A stretch of DNA of 64,000 nucleotides from JBBDIP01 sp040880305 (GTDB lineage: Bacteria; Bacillota; Sulfobacillia; Fermentithermobacillales; Fermentithermobacillaceae): the NCBI GenBank assembly GCA_040880305.1, contig JBBDIP010000044.1, forward strand, positions 1 through 64,000, in the 5' to 3' direction. Below are positions 32,888 to 42,133 of this stretch, piece by piece. Both the position numbers and the translations under genes were made by a program. The notes below the pieces were generated by a model. The model saw only the letters and a program-made list of their open reading frames with translations, ran no database searches and was not told where the DNA came from. Positions within the stretch are counted from its first letter, which is position 1. Each line of letters starts with the position of its first letter.

Positions 32888-34528
32888 ATGAAGGAACTTA
32901 TCTTCGGCCTTATCGGCGGCACGGCTCTACTCATGTACGGTGTGAACAAGATGGGCGAGGGCCTGGAGAAGGCCTCGGGCGAGATGATGCGCAAGATCCT
33001 CACAGTGCTTACGGGAAGGGTCTGGAGCGCGTTCCTCGTGGGCACTTTCCTCACCGCACTGGTGCAGAGCAGCACGGCCATCACCGTATTGACCGTGGGC
33101 TTCGTGAACGCTGGGCTCATGAAGCTGCCGCAAGCGATCGGCATCATATACGGCGCAAACATCGGAACAACCATCACCGCCCAACTAATGGCGTTCAGCT
33201 TCCATTTCAAGCTGACCGACATCGCTCTCCCGGTCCTTGGGATAGGCTTCGCCATCAGTTTCCTGCCAAAAAACAGGACGCTCCGCAACGTCGGAGACGC
33301 CATCATGGGATTCGGCATGATGTTCCTGGGTCTCAAGATACTAAACTCGGGCGTGCCCTTCATGCAGAGCGACCCCACCCTCCGCAGTTTCTTCCTCAAA
33401 TACGCGTCCGTCCCGGTGGTGGCCATCCTACTGGGAATCGTGGCCACGGCGGCGGTCCACAGCAGCGCCGCGACGGTTGGCCTGGTTATGGTGCTTGGGC
33501 AGGCCGGACTCATCGACCTCAGGGCCGCCATCTGCATCATGTTCGGTGACAACATTGGCACGTGCATCACTGCCCAGCTGGCCAGCGTCCAGGGCAACAT
33601 ACACGCGAGGCGCACCGCCTGGGCCCATACCCTCTACAACATCATAGGCGTGGTGATCGCCTGGTTCGCCCTGCCGTGGTTCGTGGATCTGATCGCGGTC
33701 GCCACCGACTACCTGCAGCCCAGCGGAGGGATCGCCGCGCAGATCGCAAACTCCCACACTCTGTTTAACGTCCTGTCGGCGGTCGTGTTTCTGCCGATAA
33801 CCGGACACTACGTGAGATTCCTGGAGACAGTCATCCACGGCAAAGAGGAGGACCAGGAGGTCACCCCGGTCTTCACAGACAAGCTGCTGTTGGACACGCC
33901 TGTTGCGGCCATGAAGGCGACCGTGCTGGAGGTTGCCAGGACTGCCGGCATCGCCAGGCGAATGCTCGATGGGGTCATGCAGGGGTTTTACAATAACGAC
34001 GTCGACAGGCTCGAGAAGGCTGAGCGGAACGAGCAGACTCTCAACGACATCCAGAAGCAGGTAACGCAGTATATCGTGGAGATCTCCAGAAGACCCCTCA
34101 ACCATTTCGAGTCGGCCGCGGTGCCGCTTCTGATCTCGGGCATCAACAACGTGGAACGCATAGGCGACCACTCTCTCAGCCTCTCTTTGCTGGCCCACGA
34201 GAAGATGGACAAAAACCTTGTCTTCAGCAAAGTAGCTTTGGATGACCTAAGGGGATTGCAGAGCATTATCTTCGAGATGTTTGACCGCACTATCAGTATC
34301 CTGGAGACGCGAGAGGGCTCGGGAGTCGCTGAAGTCAGCGCCATGGAGACGAAGATCGACGAGCTCTCCAGGCGGATACAGGCGGGACACGCCAGGAGGT
34401 TGGAGGAGGGAAAGTGCACGGTGGAGTCGGGCCTTATCTTCCTCGACGTCGTCAACTACCTGGAGAGGATCGCCGACCACATCTACAAGGTCTGCTCGCT
34501 GCTGGGTGACATAGCGAACGTGGTCTAG
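32888..34528 (+). CDS. Na/Pi cotransporter family protein with PhoU-like domain
   Basis: A 546-residue protein. The N-terminal 310 residues are membrane-embedded and carry the two sodium/phosphate symporter repeats (TALVQSSTAITVLTVGFV near residues 57-74 and AAVHSSAATVGLVMVLGQAG near 189-208; GANIGTTITAQ and GDNIGTCITAQ follow). The C-terminal 200 residues are a helical PhoU-like domain (NNVERIGDHSLSL, NYLERIADHIYKV). It resembles YjbB of E. coli, a phosphate exporter or importer of the NptA group. The ATG at 32888 has GGGGG upstream. A strong terminator follows. Confidence 0.93.
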   Translation: MKELIFGLIGGTALLMYGVNKMGEGLEKASGEMMRKILTVLTGRVWSAFLVGTFLTALVQSSTAITVLTVGFVNAGLMKLPQAIGIIYGANIGTTITAQLMAFSFHFKLTDIALPVLGIGFAISFLPKNRTLRNVGDAIMGFGMMFLGLKILNSGVPFMQSDPTLRSFFLKYASVPVVAILLGIVATAAVHSSAATVGLVMVLGQAGLIDLRAAICIMFGDNIGTCITAQLASVQGNIHARRTAWAHTLYNIIGVVIAWFALPWFVDLIAVATDYLQPSGGIAAQIANSHTLFNVLSAVVFLPITGHYVRFLETVIHGKEEDQEVTPVFTDKLLLDTPVAAMKATVLEVARTAGIARRMLDGVMQGFYNNDVDRLEKAERNEQTLNDIQKQVTQYIVEISRRPLNHFESAAVPLLISGINNVERIGDHSLSLSLLAHEKMDKNLVFSKVALDDLRGLQSIIFEMFDRTISILETREGSGVAEVSAMETKIDELSRRIQAGHARRLEEGKCTVESGLIFLDVVNYLERIADHIYKVCSLLGDIANVV

Positions 34529-34558
34529 CCACGCATATCCCAGCCAAGCGAATCATGG

Positions 34559-34584
34559 GCCCTCCCGATGCGGGAGGGCTTTTT
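34559..34584 (+). terminator. Intrinsic terminator after the Na/Pi gene
   Basis: A 9-bp stem GCCCTCCCG/CGGGAGGGC with loop ATG is followed directly by TTTTT, 30 bases after the stop. Confidence 0.9.
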
Positions 34585-34625
34585 AGCGGGAGGAATCTAG
34601 CCTGGCTTGCAGAATAGCATATTAG

Positions 34626-34641
34626 TTGAACGAGTGCTCAA
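34626..34641. promoter_or_regulatory. Candidate ArsR/SmtB-type operator
   Basis: TTGAAC-GAGT-GCTCAA is a 16-base interrupted palindrome (5 of 6 pairs), 63 bases ahead of the arsR start. Spacing and sequence resemble sites of SmtB/CzrA-like repressors, so the operon may be self-regulated by metal. Confidence 0.45.
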
Positions 34642-34703
34642 GTGTTTAAACGACACCCTGATAGGCAGTCTGGCCGAGGGAGAGGCGGAGGGGGCAGGAG
34701 ACG

Positions 34704-35000
34704 GTGGACGAATGGCGTGAACCCAGCGGGATTGACTACGTTGTTTCGCTTTTCAAGGCAATGGCCGACCGGACCAGGCTGTCGCTGCTCTACACGATCT
34801 CGCAAAATGAGTGGTGCGTCCACGACTTGGCATCCCTTCTCGGGACCTCGGTATCCAACGTCAGCCATCACCTTCGCCTTCTTCGCGCCATGCGGCTGGT
34901 CAAGTGCCGCCGTGACGGGAAGCGGGCGCTGTACTCACTGGACGACGAGCACGTCCAAAGTCTCCTTACTGAGGCGTTCAAGCACGCGAGCCACAACTAG
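34704..35000 (+). CDS. ArsR/SmtB family metal-responsive repressor
   Basis: A 98-residue winged helix protein (MADRTRLSLLYTIS, WCVHDLASLLGTSVSNVSHHLRLLRAM). A Cys in helix 3 (CVHDLA) and the C-terminal helix DDEHVQSLLTEAFKHASHN, with Asp/His and His/His pairs, match the zinc site of the alpha-5 type sensors. It probably represses itself and the downstream ATPase until zinc or cadmium binds. GTG start; GGAGGGGGCAGGAG lies upstream. The gene ends 19 bases before the ATPase start. Confidence 0.9.
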   Translation: MDEWREPSGIDYVVSLFKAMADRTRLSLLYTISQNEWCVHDLASLLGTSVSNVSHHLRLLRAMRLVKCRRDGKRALYSLDDEHVQSLLTEAFKHASHN

Positions 35001-35019
35001 AGAGAGCGGGGCGGCCATC

Positions 35020-37005
35020 TTGGAGAAGCATGCGGGGCAAGAGCACCATGAGCATGAACATGATGAGCACGACCACGACGAACACCAACATGAGGGGCAC
35101 GATCATCACGGCCACGTCCACGACAAGGTGGAGCTGACCGAAGAACACGAGCACGGTGGCTCGGTTGCGCCTGTGCTGGTGGGAGCGGCCGGGATCGCTC
35201 TGGGGTTCTCGCTTCAACGTATGGGCGTCTCGTGGTTCTGGGTCAGTTACCTAGTTGGGGCACTAATCGCGGGATATCCTGTGGCCAAGGAGGGCCTCCA
35301 GGCCCTCATAGCAGGCGCGGGAGCCGATATCAATCTGCTCACCTCGGTCGCCGGGGTAGGGGCGCTTGCTCTAGGGGAGTGGGCTGAGGCTGCGGCGGTG
35401 CTCACCCTGTTTTCGGTAGGCGAATACCTGGAAGAGCGGGCATCCGTCAGGGCAAGGAAGTCCATTGGCGAGTTGATGGATCTCTCGCCCAGGACGGCGC
35501 GGGTGAAGCGCGGAGATGAACTGGTCGAAATAGCGGCTGAGGAAGTCGAGCCCGGCGAAGTGGTGGTCGTGTTCCCGGGCGACCGGATACCTGTGGACGG
35601 CAGTGTCCAGAAGGGCGAATCCGCCGTTAACCAGGCACCGATAACCGGCGAATCCGTTCCGGTCGACAAGGGTCCGGACGACCAGGTGTACGCCGGCAGT
35701 ATCAACGGCGAAGGCGCCCTGGAAGTGCTATCTACCAGGACTGCCGAGGATACCACCATCGCGAGGATAGTGTCGATGGTTGAGGACGCCCAGTCCAAGA
35801 AGGCAAAGTCCCAGCGGCTGGTGGACTCGTTCGCCCGCTATTGGACCCCTGCCATGATAGGTCTCTCAGTCTTGGTTGGAGTTGGAGCGCCGTTGCTCCT
35901 GAGGGTCCCGTTCCGCCCCTGGGTGTACCGCGCTCTTACTGTGCTGATCGTGTCCTGCCCGTGCTCACTTGTGATCTCCACTCCCGTCACGGTCGTGGCG
36001 GCTATCGCGCGCGCAGCCAGGAACGGGGTGCTGGTGAAGGGCGGCATCCACCTGGAGGACCTGGGACGCGTCCGGGCAGTCGCATTTGACAAGACCGGCA
36101 CCCTGACCCAGGGGCGGATCGTGGTCCAACAGGTCGTCCCGGCACCCGGCGTCTCCGAGGACGAGGTAATCCGGCTGGCGGCGTCGGTCGAGGCAAGATC
36201 GGAGCACCCGCTGGCCAAGGCTGTCCTCAACCTGGCCAGTCAGAGGGGCGTCTCCTTTACGGCGGGCGAGCATTTTGCGTCTATCAAGGGCAAAGGCGCC
36301 AAGGCAAGAGTAGTCGACCGCAATGTCTATGTCGGCAACCCGCTCTTGTTCAGCGAGATCGATGTGGACATCCCGGCGGCCATGAAGGACCGGGCGGCGT
36401 CGTTGCGCCAGGAGGGGCAAACGGTTGTCTTCGTGGGCAGCGGTAATTCGCTCTCAGGCTTTATCGGGCTTACGGACGCGATCCGCGAGGAGTCTGTGGC
36501 CGCGCTGGGTCGCTTGCAGGAAATGGGGGTCAGCGTCACCATGCTGACTGGGGACGAGGAGGCTACCGCTCGCGCCGTCGCGGCGCGGACCGGCGTCCGC
36601 TCATTTCGCGCGGGCCTGCTTCCTGGCGACAAGCAGGCAGCGATAGCCGGCATGCGAGAAGAATTCGGGACTGTCGCCATGGTGGGTGACGGCATCAACG
36701 ACGCGCCATCCTTGGCAGCGGCGGACGTGGGCATAGCGATGGGGCACGGCGCCGATGTGGCGCTGGAGACGGCCGACGTTGCCCTTCTCACTAATGACCT
36801 GGAGAAAGTGGCGTGGTCGATCAGTTTGGGGCGCAGATCCCGGGGGCTCATACTTCAGAACGTCGCGTTCTCTGTCGCTCTCAAGATGGCGGCGCTGATC
36901 GCGGTGCTAGGCGGCGTGCTCCCGCTCTGGCTTGCGGTCTTGGCGGATTCGGGCGCTGCAGTGCTGGTTACGCTCAACGGCCTTCGAGTGCTGGCGCACA
37001 AGTAG
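35020..37005 (+). CDS. Zn/Cd/Co-type P1B ATPase with His-rich N-terminus
   Basis: A 661-residue heavy-metal exporter. The N-terminus has no CxxC domain but a histidine/aspartate/glutamate-rich stretch at residues 4-45 (HHEHEHDEHDHDEHQHEGH). Core P-type motifs are ITGESVPVDKG, the metal-binding SCPCSLVIS in the membrane, DKTGTLTQG with the phosphorylated Asp, EHPLAKAV and VGDGINDAPSL. The end (VTLNGLRVLAHK) resembles ZntA/CadA. Start TTG at 35020; longer frames run back through arsR and are rejected. Pairing with the ArsR sensor supports zinc or cadmium efflux. Confidence 0.92.
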   Translation: MEKHAGQEHHEHEHDEHDHDEHQHEGHDHHGHVHDKVELTEEHEHGGSVAPVLVGAAGIALGFSLQRMGVSWFWVSYLVGALIAGYPVAKEGLQALIAGAGADINLLTSVAGVGALALGEWAEAAAVLTLFSVGEYLEERASVRARKSIGELMDLSPRTARVKRGDELVEIAAEEVEPGEVVVVFPGDRIPVDGSVQKGESAVNQAPITGESVPVDKGPDDQVYAGSINGEGALEVLSTRTAEDTTIARIVSMVEDAQSKKAKSQRLVDSFARYWTPAMIGLSVLVGVGAPLLLRVPFRPWVYRALTVLIVSCPCSLVISTPVTVVAAIARAARNGVLVKGGIHLEDLGRVRAVAFDKTGTLTQGRIVVQQVVPAPGVSEDEVIRLAASVEARSEHPLAKAVLNLASQRGVSFTAGEHFASIKGKGAKARVVDRNVYVGNPLLFSEIDVDIPAAMKDRAASLRQEGQTVVFVGSGNSLSGFIGLTDAIREESVAALGRLQEMGVSVTMLTGDEEATARAVAARTGVRSFRAGLLPGDKQAAIAGMREEFGTVAMVGDGINDAPSLAAADVGIAMGHGADVALETADVALLTNDLEKVAWSISLGRRSRGLILQNVAFSVALKMAALIAVLGGVLPLWLAVLADSGAAVLVTLNGLRVLAHK

Positions 37006-37128
37006 AGAGAAACCCCGAGTAGTGTTCGCTGCGACCTTGAGCGGTATTCCCCTCTCCAATACTTCTTGCCTCGGAAGTCCTCTCATAAGAATTGCAGAGT
37101 GACTCTTGGGTTGGAGGTCGATCGACGG

Positions 37129-39759
37129 TTGGCTCCAGAATGGCATACACAGGCATCTTCTTACACTGCGCACGCCCTTGCTTCGGACGAGAGGAAAGGA
37201 CTGGGACGCAGGGAAGCCGCGAGAAGACTCAAGGTTGCAGGGCCAAATCGTCTCACGATGCGGAAGCGTCCGGGGATAATCTCTATTTTTGCCTCCCAGT
37301 TCAAGGACCCGATGGTGCTTACATTGCTGGCTGCGACCGTAGTGTCGGCGGCGATGCGGGAGACGCTGGATGCAGCGGTGATAGCCGCCATCGTGGTGGT
37401 GAACGCTGTGCTGGGGACGGTCCAGGAGCACCGGGCGGAAAGCTCCTTGGAGGCTTTGGAGAACTACGCTCCGCCCAGCGCCCGGGTTATCCGCGACGGC
37501 GAGGTCGTCGAGATCGCCCGAGAGAGCGTGGTCCCTGGAGACCTCATCACGCTTTGGCCGGGCACCCGCGTGCCGGCTGATGGACGGCTGGTCAGTTCCA
37601 GATCGCTTCAGGCGGAAGAAGCCGCTCTGACCGGGGAATCTCTCCCCTCGAGCAAGGACGCCCACTTGGTCCTCCAACCCCGGGTCACCCTGCCGGAGAG
37701 AAAGAACATGGTCTACGGCGGAACCCTGGTGACTCGTGGAGAAGGCGTCGCGTTAGTGGTCGCGACGGGGATGGACACCGAGATGGGGAAGATCGCGGGC
37801 ATGGTCGGCTCGGCCACAACGCAGACCACTCCCTTGGAGCAGCGCCTGCAGTCGCTGGGGAAGGTCATCCTCATCTCCTGCGTGGGCATCTGCGTGGTGC
37901 TGGTCGCCCTGGGGCTCCTTCGAGGGCTGCCCTTCCACGACATGTTCCTCACGGGAGTCAGCCTTGCGGTAGCTGCCGTGCCTGAGGGGCTCCCGGCTGT
38001 GGTCACTCTGTCCTTCGCCTTCGGGGTCCAGCGGATGGTCAAGAACGGCGCCATCGTCCGCAGGCTCGAAGCAATTGAGACTCTGGGCTCCATCACCGTG
38101 ATCTGCGCTGATAAGACGGGAACCCTTACAAAGAACCGCATGGAGGTAGTGGGAGTCGCGGGTCCCGAAGACCTCCTTAGCGCGGCGGGAGCCATTTCGC
38201 GTGACGTCCACAGAGAACGTTTGTGGGCGGACATACTACGCGTGGCACTTCTCGCGTCCGACGCTAGGCACATGCCGGGCGGCAGCGAGACCACGGGGGA
38301 GGATCCCACTGAGCAAGCCATCGTCGCCGGCGCCCATGGCGCAGGGCTCGATGTTCTCTCCTTGGATGAACGTTGCCCGCGAGTCTTCGAACGCTCCTTC
38401 ACGCCTGAGAGACGGATGATGAGCGTCAAGGTGCAGACCGAAGAGGGGGCGCTGGTTTGCGTAAAGGGAGCTTCAGACACGGTAATTCCGGTGTGCAGGA
38501 GCCAGATGGTGAATGGCAGGGTCGTGGCCTTGGGGGATACGGACAGGCAGGCCTGGGTCAGGTGGGTGGAGGCCCGGGCGGCCCAAGGGATGAGGGTCCT
38601 GGCCGTGGCCGAACGGCGGGAGGGCGTCTCCTCGCGAAGCGTAAAGGATTACGAGGAGGACGACCTGTGCCTTCGCGGGTGCCTTTCCATGGCGGATCCA
38701 CTGCGTCCGGAAGCAGGTCCGGGAGTGGAGCGGTGCAAGAAAGCCGGTATCAGGCCGGTGCTCATAACCGGAGACCACTTGTTGACCGCGGAGAGCGTCG
38801 CCCGCCAGGCGGGAATCCTTTCCCCGGAAGGGCGGGGGATGACGGGGGAGATGCTGGAGAGGATCCCGCCGGGTCGCCTCAAGCAGGCCATCGATGAGTG
38901 CCGGGTCTTCGCTCGGGTATCGCCTGCGCACAAGCTGAAGATTGTCAGGAACCTCAAGGCCTTGGGACATGTTGTGGCCATGACCGGGGACGGGGTGAAC
39001 GACGCTCCGGCCCTCAAGGAAGCCGCCGTCGGCGTGGCCATGGGACTGACCGGCACCGACGTGGCGCGCCAGGCCAGCTCGATGGTGCTCCTTGACGACA
39101 ACTTCTCGACAATCGTGAAGGCGGTGGAGGAAGGCCGGTCCATCTACGACAACGTGAGGAAGTTCATCCGCTACCTCTTCTCATGCAATCTGGGCGAGGT
39201 CATCACGATGCTGGTCGCGACAGCATTTGGCCTCCCGCTCCCGCTTTCGGCGGCGGAGCTTCTGTGGATCAACCTGGTGACCGACGGGCTGCCGGCCCTA
39301 GCTCTATCCAGGGACCCGCCCGACAAGGACATCATGAGCCGGCCTCCCAGGGACCCTGCTGAGAGCCTGTTCGCCCGCGGATTGTGGCGACGGATAGTGA
39401 CCAGGGGCGTTTACGTCGGCGGGGTCACCTTGCTGGTATTTATCTGGAGCCTTTCCACCGCCGGCCTTGAGGTCGCCTCGACAATGGCCTATGCCACCCT
39501 GGTCACGGTGCAGCTGATAGCGGCGTTCGACTGCAGGTCGGAGGAGAAGTCCATAGCCGAGATGGGCCTCTTCTCAAACATGTACCTGGCCCTCGCCTGC
39601 GCTCTGTCCTGGCTCATGCTGCTGGTCACGATCCAGTGGAAGCCGCTCTCCTCGCTGTTCCGTACCGTCCCCCTCAGCGTAGCCCAATGGGCGGTGGTGT
39701 TCTTGTGCTCTGTGTTCCCAGACTTGTTCGGCGCCGCCTTCTCAGGTCGCAAAGAGTGA
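37129..39759 (+). CDS. Calcium-type (P2A) cation-transporting ATPase
   Basis: An 876-residue P-type ATPase. The start WHTQASSYTAHAL and GLGRREAARRLKVAGPNRLT match SERCA/PMR1-like pumps. Motifs: AALTGESLPSSKD, the membrane site AVAAVPEGLPAVVTL, ADKTGTLTKN, GDGVNDAPALKEA, NLVTDGLPALALS. The PEGLP membrane motif carries the Glu of a calcium site, so Ca2+ or Mn2+ export is likely. I chose the TTG at 37129, 10 bases after GGAGGT; codons upstream look non-coding. It starts 123 bases after the Zn-type ATPase with no clear terminator between. Confidence 0.92.
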   Translation: MAPEWHTQASSYTAHALASDERKGLGRREAARRLKVAGPNRLTMRKRPGIISIFASQFKDPMVLTLLAATVVSAAMRETLDAAVIAAIVVVNAVLGTVQEHRAESSLEALENYAPPSARVIRDGEVVEIARESVVPGDLITLWPGTRVPADGRLVSSRSLQAEEAALTGESLPSSKDAHLVLQPRVTLPERKNMVYGGTLVTRGEGVALVVATGMDTEMGKIAGMVGSATTQTTPLEQRLQSLGKVILISCVGICVVLVALGLLRGLPFHDMFLTGVSLAVAAVPEGLPAVVTLSFAFGVQRMVKNGAIVRRLEAIETLGSITVICADKTGTLTKNRMEVVGVAGPEDLLSAAGAISRDVHRERLWADILRVALLASDARHMPGGSETTGEDPTEQAIVAGAHGAGLDVLSLDERCPRVFERSFTPERRMMSVKVQTEEGALVCVKGASDTVIPVCRSQMVNGRVVALGDTDRQAWVRWVEARAAQGMRVLAVAERREGVSSRSVKDYEEDDLCLRGCLSMADPLRPEAGPGVERCKKAGIRPVLITGDHLLTAESVARQAGILSPEGRGMTGEMLERIPPGRLKQAIDECRVFARVSPAHKLKIVRNLKALGHVVAMTGDGVNDAPALKEAAVGVAMGLTGTDVARQASSMVLLDDNFSTIVKAVEEGRSIYDNVRKFIRYLFSCNLGEVITMLVATAFGLPLPLSAAELLWINLVTDGLPALALSRDPPDKDIMSRPPRDPAESLFARGLWRRIVTRGVYVGGVTLLVFIWSLSTAGLEVASTMAYATLVTVQLIAAFDCRSEEKSIAEMGLFSNMYLALACALSWLMLLVTIQWKPLSSLFRTVPLSVAQWAVVFLCSVFPDLFGAAFSGRKE

Positions 39760-41040
39760 TTCGGCCCTGGCCTCGCGGACCCGCTTCTTGATCTCCTCCG
39801 GGTCCTCCTGGTAGAGTCCCAAGTCCTTCATTCTGGTGAAGAACACGGATCCGGCGAACGTGTATGACGCGCCCAGGCCTTGTGACCCGGCGGCGGCCGG
39901 TCCGCCACCGGCGTCTACCGCGCACTGGGCGATGTAGTCGCCCGTCGCGAGGGATGGCGATATGGTGCACTCACGCTTCCCTTGGGCCTGTAGGCCGGCA
40001 TTTCTGCCCGCCAAGGCCCCGGTCACGATGGCCTCGGTGTGGCCGACGCATATCCCTGCCCGCTCGCCTCCTACGTAAAGGTTCACCGCACCTTGGACCT
40101 TCATAGTCCTCTCTCTGGGCGACACCGCGGTGAGACGCACCGAGTTTCCCCTGCTGCCGCCCAGTGGGTCGGCGTATCTGGCGTCCTCCAGCCCGGGAAG
40201 GGTGCGCAGGTCCTCAACAGGGAAGTAGGGCGACATGAGTTTGGCGTGCCCGGTGTCCAAAAGCACGACCGAGTCCGCGTACTCAGGGAGCGCGTACTGC
40301 TGGCACACTTTGGTCTCGAGTTTCTTGGTGTTCACGAGCTTCTTGGGGAGGGGGATTACCACGACGCCCTTGGCCTCGAGTTCTTCCCTCACCGGCGCCG
40401 AGAGAGTCTCCTTGTAGATCTTGCACGACCCCGACATGGCGCCGTAGGAGCCCTTCCTCCTGGTGCACATGAACTCGGGCAGGGACAAGAGCGAGGTCAA
40501 GCTGACCCGTGGACCAAAGGATGGGCAGCGCTGTATGCAGCAGGCGCACCCGTTTCCAAGCCTCTGGCACAGGCCGGGCGGGCCTGAGGACCCCGTGGTG
40601 TCCACGAAGGCGGCGGCCGAGTAGCTGTCGCCGTCCTCGGCCACGACCGCGGTAATGGCGCCAGAAGAGCTGCGCAACCCTGTGACCCGCTTGCCGAAGT
40701 AGAGCGCGATCCCCTTCTGTTGAAGCAGTCTCCTCACTTCGGGCTCTATCTTGAGCACGTCATAGAGGCTCGCGTGGATGTGGCCGGGGAAAGTGATCCC
40801 AGTGTGGCGCGAGAGCCGGTCCGTCAGCTGAAAGAGGTCACCGAACCCCATGGCGATGGCCTCTTCGGCGGCGGTGAACCGGCCGTTATTGCGCATGATC
40901 CCTCCGACCAGGCCTGCTCCCAGGAGCATATCGGTCCGCTCGCAGATCCCCACGTCAGAGCCGGCCGCGCGTGCGGCGAGAGCCGCGGAGACCCCGGCCC
41001 AGCCGCCGCCGACCACCAGTACCTCATGATGTTTCTTCAA
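39742..41040 (-). CDS. FAD-dependent oxidoreductase
   Basis: A 432-residue flavoprotein of the large FAD-dependent group with the dinucleotide motif VVGGGWAGVSAALAAR at residues 9-24, followed by GGIMRNNGRF, as in members that use FAD_oxidored domains. A Cys-rich segment GNGCACCIQRCPSFGPRVS near residues 163-181 is distinctive. The C-terminal part has GERAGICVGHTEAIVTG and a final FAD-binding LGASYTFAGS. TTG start preceded by GGGAGGAA. It ends 18 bases inside the convergent Ca-ATPase gene. The upstream PyrK-like gene shares direction, 29 bases apart, suggesting an electron-transfer pair; the substrate is unknown. Confidence 0.83.
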   Translation of the reverse strand: MKKHHEVLVVGGGWAGVSAALAARAAGSDVGICERTDMLLGAGLVGGIMRNNGRFTAAEEAIAMGFGDLFQLTDRLSRHTGITFPGHIHASLYDVLKIEPEVRRLLQQKGIALYFGKRVTGLRSSSGAITAVVAEDGDSYSAAAFVDTTGSSGPPGLCQRLGNGCACCIQRCPSFGPRVSLTSLLSLPEFMCTRRKGSYGAMSGSCKIYKETLSAPVREELEAKGVVVIPLPKKLVNTKKLETKVCQQYALPEYADSVVLLDTGHAKLMSPYFPVEDLRTLPGLEDARYADPLGGSRGNSVRLTAVSPRERTMKVQGAVNLYVGGERAGICVGHTEAIVTGALAGRNAGLQAQGKRECTISPSLATGDYIAQCAVDAGGGPAAAGSQGLGASYTFAGSVFFTRMKDLGLYQEDPEEIKKRVREARAESLFAT

Positions 41041-41069
41041 ATGAAATTCCTCCCAAGGGAGCGTAATGG

Positions 41070-42047
41070 CTATAAACTTAGGGCCTGCTCAGCGGCCAGG
41101 TTTGCCTTGCAGCCCCGCAGACCGCTGTGAAGGCACGACCCGCAGATCCCTTCCGCGCAGGTCATCGTGAGGTTTGACGACCATGCGAACGCAGGAGGGC
41201 TATCCATCGAGGCAAGTAGGCCCAGGAGAGCGCGGTGCTGCTGGTCGGAGCCCTCGCTGATTAGGAGGTCGTATCCCCCGGAGCAAAGCTCACTGTAGAA
41301 CCGGGCCAGGTTGTGGTCCTTGCTCCTTGGCAGGACCTCGACCGCCGCGCCCTCACTGCGGAGCAGGTCGTCCACAAAGACCTCGCCTATCAACCCGGAT
41401 CCCAAGAGGGCCTTGAGATAGCCGCCGTGGCTCAAGACGTAGAAGGCGGCGTTGAGCGCTGGGGCTTGGCCGATGCCCTTGGCGATCACCAGCACTCTGC
41501 CCCCAGAATAGCGCCTAAGGCTGGCCGACCCCTGGAGTCCCGACCAGTAGGGCGCTATCACCGTGACGCGGTCTCCCGTTTTGGATGCCCTGCTCAAGGC
41601 GATGGTCTTCGGCCCACGTACTTCCACGGCAACCGTAACCGATTCGTCGCGGACCTGCATGACCGAGATCGGGACGTTGAACCGGTCTGGAGACTTAGGC
41701 GGACGTAGCATTACGAATGAACCTGGGAAGACACACCACGAGGCGGTCCGACGCGGCACCGCAAGCCCGAGGACGAAGGCACCTTCCTGACCCGGGGGCG
41801 CTGGCAAGTCAGTGCGGCTAAGGACGTGGGCGAGGAGCTCCCGCCGGGCGGGGACCGCGTGCTTGCGACGGGTAAACTCCTGGTAAACGCAAAGGCCGCT
41901 CCACCCGCAGCGGCACACTTCTTCGCCGCGGATGAGGGAGCAGGCAACGCACTGTCCCAAGAAAGCGAGATCGCAGGGGCAGTACTGGGACCCGGCGTCG
42001 AAGCAGGGCGCTGATGTTCCGCGCGGGGGCGAATAGGCAATACTCAT
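41070..42047 (-). CDS. PyrK-like flavin/2Fe-2S electron-transfer protein
   Basis: A 325-residue protein. The N-terminus is Cys-rich (SQYCPCDLAFLGQCVACSLIRGEEVCRCGWSG spans about residues 19-50, with eight Cys). Then comes a ferredoxin-reductase-like FAD and NAD region (FPGSFVMLRPP, GGRVLVIAKGIGQAP). The C-terminus carries a 2Fe-2S motif CAEGICGSCLHSGLRGC, as in PyrK and sulfide dehydrogenase subunits. It probably shuttles electrons between NAD(P)H and the neighbouring FAD oxidoreductase. ATG at 42047 with AGGGGGAG upstream; the longer frame to 42143 lacks support. Confidence 0.8.
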   Translation of the reverse strand: MSIAYSPPRGTSAPCFDAGSQYCPCDLAFLGQCVACSLIRGEEVCRCGWSGLCVYQEFTRRKHAVPARRELLAHVLSRTDLPAPPGQEGAFVLGLAVPRRTASWCVFPGSFVMLRPPKSPDRFNVPISVMQVRDESVTVAVEVRGPKTIALSRASKTGDRVTVIAPYWSGLQGSASLRRYSGGRVLVIAKGIGQAPALNAAFYVLSHGGYLKALLGSGLIGEVFVDDLLRSEGAAVEVLPRSKDHNLARFYSELCSGGYDLLISEGSDQQHRALLGLLASMDSPPAFAWSSNLTMTCAEGICGSCLHSGLRGCKANLAAEQALSL

Positions 42048-42133
42048 GTGACTCCCCCTTTCTCCCTCAGGGTATGTGGTCCGTAGTCCCTTGGTCCCGC
42101 ATACCCGGCAGCGGAGGGGGGCAAAAGGATCCC

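Noticed and set aside
34642..35019. N-terminal extension of the Zn-type ATPase
   Set aside because: It overlaps arsR in another frame and has no P-type ATPase similarity; the TTG at 35020 starts the His-rich N-terminus.
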